Part shown: positions 58,178 through 64,000 of the stretch, piece by piece
Layout: the number at the start of each line of letters is the position of its first letter
How positions within the stretch are numbered: the first letter of the stretch is position 1
Source: Cellulosilyticum lentocellum DSM 5427
GTDB taxonomy: Bacteria; Bacillota; Clostridia; Lachnospirales; Cellulosilyticaceae
Length of the DNA: 64,000 bases
Assembly: GCF_000178835.2 (NCBI RefSeq)
Contig: NC_015275.1
Location: 3,873,001 to 3,937,000 of the forward strand
Direction: 5' to 3'
Notes under the pieces: model-generated
What the model saw: only the letters and a program-made list of their open reading frames with translations
Told to the model about the DNA's origin: nothing
The model's database searches: none
Translations under genes and position numbers: made by a program

Positions 58178-59092
58178 TTAATTTTGAATCTCGTATTTTT
58201 CTATCATCACGTCTGTATAGTAATATTTGATAATATCCTTATAATTCATACCTTGTTTAGCTAGTTCATTTGCACCATTTTGACTAAGCCCTATCCCTTG
58301 TCCTATGCCTCTCACATCAAAAATCAATTCATCTCCAGAAGAATACACCTTGAAGCAGCTAGATGGTAAATCTAATAGTTCCTTAATTTCTTCCCCTTTA
58401 AGAGTTACATTTCCAACTTGAATACTTTTTACATAGTCTGCTTCATCTTTCTCAATGATTTGTATTTGATTTTCTAAGGTGCCTATATCTACTATCAATT
58501 CTGGATATTTCGTTTTGATAAGTTCTGTTGTTTTTCCTTTCGTCAATCTGACTTGTTTACTAATATGATCTACTTTGCTATCCACACTTTGTAGATATGG
58601 AATGTCTTTATTATAAATACTTGCTGCATTCCTTGTTTTCCCTGCACTAGCACTATGATATAAAGCCTCTATAGGTTGATTATCATAAAAAATCATCTCA
58701 TAATACGTGCTTTCCACAGCTGCCTTATAAATAGCATAATTTTTATCATAATCATCTTGCCAGATAGCCTTCATTTCTTCTACCGAATAACCTTTAAGAG
58801 CTCCTTTACTTTGAATACCTAAAATACGTCTTGCCATATAAGTCCTAGTTACTACAGCTTGTACCTTGATAGCTTCTTCTTCATAAGTATAAGGAATCTC
58901 TTTAGCTAATATACCTATTAGTGTTTCTTCATTTATAATATCTAGAGGTGCCCCATGAGCTTCCTCTCCATTAGCATCTTCAATAGTTTTTAATAGTTTT
59001 CCTGTATCATACCCACTGGCATATACAATAATCATAGGGATTAAAAACAAACATAATCCTATAATAGCAGCTGACTTAAGATATTCTTTCAC
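58178..59092 (-). CDS. spoIID: stage II sporulation protein SpoIID
   Basis: This 304-residue membrane-anchored lytic transglycosylase drives septal peptidoglycan thinning in engulfment. N-terminal anchor AAIIGLCLFLIPMIIVYA; YEEEAIKVQAVVTRTYMARRI carries the catalytic-Glu region; ALYHSASAGKTRNA and GIGQGIGLSQNGANELAKQG are the other signatures. The GTG start at 59092 has GGGAGGGAC upstream; a longer in-frame reading lacks one. In most relatives the last motif is GHGVGMSQ; here Ile replaces the His. Confidence 0.9.
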   Translation of the reverse strand: MKEYLKSAAIIGLCLFLIPMIIVYASGYDTGKLLKTIEDANGEEAHGAPLDIINEETLIGILAKEIPYTYEEEAIKVQAVVTRTYMARRILGIQSKGALKGYSVEEMKAIWQDDYDKNYAIYKAAVESTYYEMIFYDNQPIEALYHSASAGKTRNAASIYNKDIPYLQSVDSKVDHISKQVRLTKGKTTELIKTKYPELIVDIGTLENQIQIIEKDEADYVKSIQVGNVTLKGEEIKELLDLPSSCFKVYSSGDELIFDVRGIGQGIGLSQNGANELAKQGMNYKDIIKYYYTDVMIEKYEIQN

Positions 59093-59165
59093 AGTAGTCC
59101 CTCCCTCACTATCTGAAATAAAAATCCGCTTATACAAGTATATGAAAGTGAGACAAGTTTATGAA

Positions 59166-59960
59166 TTAAAATGGTGCATTATAAAAAGGAAACGCTATAA
59201 TGCATTCTGTTTTATCTGTTATTTCATTATAGATAAAGCTGATTTGGATATTAGTTTTGTTACCATCTGCTCCTTCTATATATTCTGGTACTTCTTTCGT
59301 ATAGCCATAGTACGCTACAGTGTGGCTATCTCTATCATCTTGATACATATTAATCATTTTTCCTTTAAGATTATTTAAAATAGTTTCCACTAGCGTCAAA
59401 TGCTTCTCATTTGATACTGCTTCTATTAATTCAGCTTTAAAGTAAATACTTTCCTTAGGCTTAGCCCCCCAGTTCTTAAAGAGGTCTTTTGCTCTGCCTC
59501 TTCTCATATCTAACTGTTCCAAATTATCCATGCTTGTAAGCCTTAAATCATAGTAGGTATTATCATTTTTATCTTTTTGATTTTTAATGGTTAACTTATA
59601 AGGTGTCTCATCTTCTTTATTAACTGCTGATACTTTGATTTGGTTAGTTGTCTCTTCTATACTAGTTTCTGACGGATTATAGTGAAAAGCCTGACAAAGT
59701 TTAGAACAGCTCACTTCATGGGCGAGAGCTTCTAGCACTTCATTTTCCTTAACTACTAGCGTTTGAAGATCTAGCTTTTCTCCATAATGGATACCACTAA
59801 GTTCCACGCCTACTTCTATAACTTTTAGCTCTGGCACATTTATTTGCTTACTTAGCTGTTGTAGCCTATCAGGCATTCTATCGTAATATTCAAATCCAAA
59901 TATGTAGGTTGTACATAAAATCATAATAACCGCTACAAGTAGCATATTTCTTCTATTCAT
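59166..59960 (-). CDS. ywmB: YwmB-like secreted protein
   Basis: This 264-residue protein has an N-terminal signal anchor (MLLVAVIMILCTTYIFGF). The later part contains DLRLTSMDNLEQLDMRRGRAK, ESIYFKAELIEAVSNEKHL and IQISFIYNEITDKTECIIAFP, the YwmB fold. The function in B. subtilis is unknown. Position immediately before spoIID is the main support. In B. subtilis murAA lies between the two; it is absent here. Its ribosome site is GGAAGGGTGC, inside the 3' arm of the preceding terminator. Confidence 0.72.
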   Translation of the reverse strand: MNRRNMLLVAVIMILCTTYIFGFEYYDRMPDRLQQLSKQINVPELKVIEVGVELSGIHYGEKLDLQTLVVKENEVLEALAHEVSCSKLCQAFHYNPSETSIEETTNQIKVSAVNKEDETPYKLTIKNQKDKNDNTYYDLRLTSMDNLEQLDMRRGRAKDLFKNWGAKPKESIYFKAELIEAVSNEKHLTLVETILNNLKGKMINMYQDDRDSHTVAYYGYTKEVPEYIEGADGNKTNIQISFIYNEITDKTECIIAFPFYNAPF

Positions 59961-60009
59961 AAAAAAGCACCCTTCCTCTTATGTTTTTTAGAGTATGGGA
60001 TGCTTTTTA
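59961..60009 (-). terminator. terminator after the FN3/SLH protein
   Basis: Arms AAAGCATCCC and GGGTGCTTTTTT with a loop of about 20 bases, ending in six T on the minus strand, 16 bases past the stop and directly before ywmB. Confidence 0.72.
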
Positions 60010-60025
60010 AATTTTTATTCAGTTA

Positions 60026-63000
60026 TTATTCAATTACTTGTATAATCCAATCACAAAGTTCACTATAGGTTACTTTTCCTGATGGATTAATGGTTTCATC
60101 AATAAGTCCTAATGCATAAGCTTTACCAACCGCATCTTTATAAGTACTACTTACCCCTGTAAGGGTTACTTTAGATGGCTTTACCTGATAACCTTGCTTT
60201 AATTCGTAGAGTTTCACTACGCCAGCTATAGCTTGCTCCTTAGTAACTACTCCTGAACCTTGACTCATATAAATACCTGATGTTCTAGCTTTATTTCTTA
60301 AATCATTAGTAACGCTAGCTGTTAAATCGATAGAAGATTTATTTTGCGCAATTCCCATTACTAACTGAATGTACTGATTGCCATAAACATAATCTTGCAT
60401 AAAATAAATATCTCCAAGCCCTCTAATGTCATAAGTTGCTTTTAATTCATCCATTACATATGTCGAGCTTGAACTACTTGTTGTTGTCACTCTTTCATAT
60501 AGGGCATGTAAACCTGTATACGGTGTGCTATACACAAAATAGCTATCTGTTTGTGTTTCAATAACTGGGTTTTGTTTACTCCATGTATTGGTATTGTAAC
60601 TATACATATAAGTGTTGATATTGGCAAAGTTGTACTCACCTACTAATTCTAGTTTAAGTTTTACCTTCATATAATCATCTAGCTTCTGTACAACTGTGTT
60701 TTTATTGCTGCCTCTAAACATTACCGCAAAGCGCTCTCCTTTAACAAAAGCTTCTGGATAGCTTCTTCCTATAGCTAAAAGATTCGTAGTTGTAGCTTTA
60801 GTCAAATCAATTTGCACCATATCTCTCGCACTATATTGATTAGAATAAATTTTAAGCGCCTTGCCTGGAATCTCATAAATGCCAACATTAGTGATAACCT
60901 TTAGTGCCATGCCTTGATTAATAAGAGCATCCACTATATTTTTAGGCATCTTTAATCGTCTTACATCAGCATCATATTTATTTTTATAATTTTCCATTGT
61001 TATTGTAAGGAAGTATTTATTAGCGTTTTGGATTTGAGAAATGATTTTAGCTGTGTCTACAATTTCTTTTGTCCAAACCCCATTAGTATAACTATCTACT
61101 ATTGCTTCTGGATAAATAACAATATTGTCATTATCCCCGCCATCATATTCACCATCTGAAGTCTTAGTCATTATTCTAACGATAGCACAGAAATCTGATT
61201 CTTTAACAATTTCTCTTTTACTTTCTGGATCTGTAAAAGTAAGTACTGTTTTAACTCTTACATAATAAGGTTTATTAGCATCTAACCCTGTGAATTTTAC
61301 CATATTCTTAGCTAATACTTCATAACTACCTTTTCCAGCATCACTGGTATTCACTACAATAGCATCTAAAAACTCTGGATTATTAGCGAATTCTAATACG
61401 TATGAATAGGCTTTTAAGCTCTCATCTGTGGCTTCTACATCCTCCACATCTTTAAGCCATTCTACTGTAATGTAGTCTCCTGTTACTGGCATGAAATCTT
61501 GACCGATTTCTAATATGCTTTGATACGCAGCTGGTCCTAATCCTCTTGGTACATCTGGCTTTTCTATTGATAAGGTTGTTTGAGTAACTGGATTACTCCA
61601 AGCAGATACCTTATCACCTTTTTTCTGTTTTGCTCTAATCCATACATTATAGGTGGTATCTGGCATAAGTCCTGTTATAGTTACCTGTGCTTTTGCCCCA
61701 TTAGACACATAATTATCTTCTCCTGGCACTGTAGAAATCTCTACTGGCCAGCTAATAGCAGATTCCGGGTTATCTAAACGACTATATACAATCTCATAAT
61801 TAAAGTCTTCATTATACTGCCACCAGACAGATACACTACTGTCTGTTACACCATTTGGATTAAGCACTGGTACCATAGGTATTGCTTCTGGCTGCTCAAA
61901 ATCCGAGTCTGTGGTAGCAATAACAAAGCTTGGGAAAGTCTGCATAAGCTTTGTTCCATCTTCTAATGTGCGATAAGCTCTAATGAGAATGACATATCTT
62001 GTATTTGCCTTCAGATCTGCTACTTTGTAATCCTTCCAAGGTAAACCATCGTTATGGTTAACATCACTTGGTGTGATAGTAGTCCATCCCTCTACTGAAT
62101 CACTTTCATTTTCTACAATCCATTTTTCAATTTTAATGGCGCTTGGGGAAGTGGTGTCAGATTTTAAAGCAAGTACCACATCATCATATAAAATAGGTTT
62201 TACTTCATATTTAACATCTTCTCCTAGGCTTACTTCCCTATCTTCATAATTAGCACTATAGTCAGGCACAGCTGCCTTAACTGCCTTCAGTTCATTCTCA
62301 TTGATAAGACGATGTTCAGTAAGATTTTGACCTGCTTTAAATTTAATCTCTGGTATTCCTCCTGTATAAACCACGCTATTCCACATTTTTGCAAGGAAAT
62401 ATTCATCGGCATCAGCGCTATACTGAGAAGGGTCTTTTGCTTTAATTTCATACCATTTTTCTAGCCACTCAATCGTAATGGCATTTTGTTCTATTCCTCC
62501 TTCTTGTACACGAAGTGGAGGCTTTGCTAATACTGGTGGTTTTGAAATATCACCTTTTTTATCAATTGTAATCGCTACTACTGTTGGCTGAGATTCCACA
62601 TAGGTTCCACTATAGTCTCTTTTAGCTACAATTTTAATATAGTAGGTTTTATTAGAAAGTAGATTTTTAACACTACCAGTTTTATTAGTATACTGCGTTA
62701 AAAGGGTCTTAAAACCAACGACTTCCTTACTAGCTTGTGTTTTTATTAAACTATCATCTTGACCTTCTGCTATAGAAAAGTTTTCTAAAATAGGCTTTGT
62801 AGCAGTATCATCAAGCTGTTCATTGCTTTCTGTAACCCAAATATCATATAGCATTTCATGTTCAGGAACGGTTTTAGCATTTTCATTTTTCTTCATTGGA
62901 GCATCCCAAACAAGTTGTACTTGCAGCGGACTTAAGCTTTTAGTATGGAAAGTATTATCTTTCATTTTATCCACTGTAACATCATCATTTTTAACTAAAT

Positions 63001-64000
63001 AATTATTTTTAGTGGTGCTCAACTCCTCTAAAGAAATAGAAGAATTAAAAGGCTCTGGTACTTGTGGCTTTAGAGGCTGTTCTCTTAATTCGTAAGGTAC
63101 ATAAGGTTCTTCATTGGTTTTAATTGTGTTACTTTCACCTTTGATGAAGAATTCAACGTAATACAAGCTAGTCTTTTTCGGTTCGTCATGCTCAAACCTA
63201 CCTGTATCTGTAGCAGTAAGGTCAGCATTATTCATTGTTCCAATAAGTGTGTAGTTACGTTCACCTTCAACTTTTCTCCAGATTTTAACCATTTCTATTT
63301 CACTAGTCATCCAAGAACGTACATTCCAGCTTAACTCTATTCTATTTTTTCCTATGTTAGTAATGTTTAATTTGATACTTCTTGTAGCATGTGCAATTTT
63401 AGGTGTGGTTGTATTAACACCTACATTGCTCCAACTGTCCTTTATAAAAGTACCTGAAATACCTGTTACAATAACATAAGCTGAGTACTTTTGACCCGGA
63501 ATTGTATCATCAATAGTAAATTTAACTTTTCTAATGCCACCTTCTGTAAATACATTCATATCATTGGCTTTAAGCGTTACTGAATTAGAGCCTACTCCTG
63601 CTACGTTATTTTCTACGCCATCTACTTCATTTTTATTATTAGCTTCTTTTGCAATGTAAACTAATTTGTAAGTAGCTCCAGGAATATACTCCCAAACTAC
63701 CTCTATATTATCTTCTGTTTCCCTAGCAATTGTATTTAAGTCTGTAACAAAGTACTTAACTGGGTCTTTAGTAGCTGAGTTAAGTGGTGCTTTTGTCCAT
63801 CTCTCGCCATCATCTGATACATGGTTATGTCCTGGTTGTACTTTTAACTCATATAATCGACCATTTTTAAATTCATTTCTATCCTCAAGATAATCTTCAA
63901 GGTTAATAGTTGCCTTATCACCTGGAGTCTTATTGGCTTCTACTACGCTAATAGAACCTTCAGCTTTTTCACCTAAAGAATCCGTTAATAGAAGGTCATA
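60026..64000 (-). CDS. large extracellular fibronectin-III repeat protein with SLH-like C-terminus, 5' end outside window
   Basis: The frame stays open from 60026 to the right edge (about 1325 residues), so the gene starts beyond the window. An internal ATG at 63559 is not the true start, since the coding pattern continues upstream (PGATYKLVYIAKEANNKNE). Several fibronectin type III modules are visible: WDAPMKKNENAK ... YDIWVTES, ITGLMPDTTYNVWIRAKQKKG, FTGLDANKPYYVRVKTVLTF. The last 200 residues include a TKEQAIAGVVKLYEL ... YALGLIDETINPSGKVTYSELCDWIIQVI segment resembling an S-layer homology motif. It is probably a surface or S-layer-associated protein. The role is unknown. Confidence 0.85.
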   Translation of the reverse strand, partial: YDLLLTDSLGEKAEGSISVVEANKTPGDKATINLEDYLEDRNEFKNGRLYELKVQPGHNHVSDDGERWTKAPLNSATKDPVKYFVTDLNTIARETEDNIEVVWEYIPGATYKLVYIAKEANNKNEVDGVENNVAGVGSNSVTLKANDMNVFTEGGIRKVKFTIDDTIPGQKYSAYVIVTGISGTFIKDSWSNVGVNTTTPKIAHATRSIKLNITNIGKNRIELSWNVRSWMTSEIEMVKIWRKVEGERNYTLIGTMNNADLTATDTGRFEHDEPKKTSLYYVEFFIKGESNTIKTNEEPYVPYELREQPLKPQVPEPFNSSISLEELSTTKNNYLVKNDDVTVDKMKDNTFHTKSLSPLQVQLVWDAPMKKNENAKTVPEHEMLYDIWVTESNEQLDDTATKPILENFSIAEGQDDSLIKTQASKEVVGFKTLLTQYTNKTGSVKNLLSNKTYYIKIVAKRDYSGTYVESQPTVVAITIDKKGDISKPPVLAKPPLRVQEGGIEQNAITIEWLEKWYEIKAKDPSQYSADADEYFLAKMWNSVVYTGGIPEIKFKAGQNLTEHRLINENELKAVKAAVPDYSANYEDREVSLGEDVKYEVKPILYDDVVLALKSDTTSPSAIKIEKWIVENESDSVEGWTTITPSDVNHNDGLPWKDYKVADLKANTRYVILIRAYRTLEDGTKLMQTFPSFVIATTDSDFEQPEAIPMVPVLNPNGVTDSSVSVWWQYNEDFNYEIVYSRLDNPESAISWPVEISTVPGEDNYVSNGAKAQVTITGLMPDTTYNVWIRAKQKKGDKVSAWSNPVTQTTLSIEKPDVPRGLGPAAYQSILEIGQDFMPVTGDYITVEWLKDVEDVEATDESLKAYSYVLEFANNPEFLDAIVVNTSDAGKGSYEVLAKNMVKFTGLDANKPYYVRVKTVLTFTDPESKREIVKESDFCAIVRIMTKTSDGEYDGGDNDNIVIYPEAIVDSYTNGVWTKEIVDTAKIISQIQNANKYFLTITMENYKNKYDADVRRLKMPKNIVDALINQGMALKVITNVGIYEIPGKALKIYSNQYSARDMVQIDLTKATTTNLLAIGRSYPEAFVKGERFAVMFRGSNKNTVVQKLDDYMKVKLKLELVGEYNFANINTYMYSYNTNTWSKQNPVIETQTDSYFVYSTPYTGLHALYERVTTTSSSSSTYVMDELKATYDIRGLGDIYFMQDYVYGNQYIQLVMGIAQNKSSIDLTASVTNDLRNKARTSGIYMSQGSGVVTKEQAIAGVVKLYELKQGYQVKPSKVTLTGVSSTYKDAVGKAYALGLIDETINPSGKVTYSELCDWIIQVIE

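Noticed and set aside
1-64000. CRISPR array, tRNA or rRNA genes
   Set aside because: No regularly spaced repeats and no recognisable tRNA or rRNA sequences were seen on either strand by eye; a tRNA or Infernal scan would settle it.

Overview
The window looks like the chromosome of a motile, endospore-forming, low-GC Gram-positive of the Clostridia, probably Lachnospirales. The species is not identified; Cellulosilyticum-like is only a guess. The grounds are low GC, sporulation genes (spoIID, spoIIQ, spoIIID, ywmB), a peritrichous-type flagellar set with sigma-D promoters, a SAM-I riboswitch before metK, and Firmicutes-type ribosomal leaders. Every convincing protein gene lies on the minus strand, so transcription runs from right (64000) to left (1). 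No rRNA, tRNA, CRISPR array or insertion sequence was seen.

Layout from right to left. (1) 64000-57200: an unfinished secreted fibronectin-III/SLH-type protein, then ywmB, spoIID and spoIIQ. (2) 57000-50390: an MBOAT/SGNH acylation pair, then spoIIID, an mreB/mbl gene, flgF, flgG and a rod-binding FlgJ domain. The order ywmB-spoIID-spoIIQ-spoIIID-mbl-flgF-flgG resembles Bacillus subtilis, but murA is missing and the MBOAT pair is inserted. (3) 50380-43670: metK with its riboswitch, a lipoprotein, recD2, comF and a YvyF-like zinc-ribbon gene. (4) 43620-36190: a sigma-D operon (flgM, flgN, two flgK genes, flgL), then fliW, csrA and a short flagellin with its own sigma-D promoter. (5) 36120-11900: a long run starting at a third sigma-D promoter. 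It holds flaG, fliD, fliS, two maf genes, a legionaminic-acid pathway (legC, legX, legB, a legH-like gene ... legI, legG, legF), a fliB-type flagellin lysine methylase and two small coiled-coil proteins. (6) 11880-1: rpmG, secE, nusG, rplK, rplA, then an inserted four-gene sugar cassette, then rplJ, rplL and the 5' part of rpoB.

The most unusual content is in (5) and (6). The legionaminic pathway is split by a phosphonate module. It contains PEP mutase fused to a cytidylyltransferase as in fosfomycin Fom1, phosphonopyruvate decarboxylase, an iron alcohol dehydrogenase, a LicC-like nucleotidyltransferase and an APS-kinase-like protein. Two paralogous TPR plus alkaline-phosphatase-superfamily enzymes, with Thr at the apparent nucleophile position, flank the module. 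I infer a system that makes a cytidylyl-activated phosphonate, plausibly 2-hydroxyethylphosphonate, and attaches it to the flagellar glycan or flagellin.

Separately, the normally contiguous rplKA-rplJL cluster is interrupted by a glycosyltransferase, methyltransferase, ATP-grasp ligase and WecE aminotransferase. These sit behind a sigma-D-type promoter that abuts the rplA terminator, so this cassette too is probably co-expressed with late flagellar genes. The rplJL genes keep their own sigma-A promoter and L10 leader. Functional statements come from reading the translated sequence and from recalled family knowledge; no database search was run.
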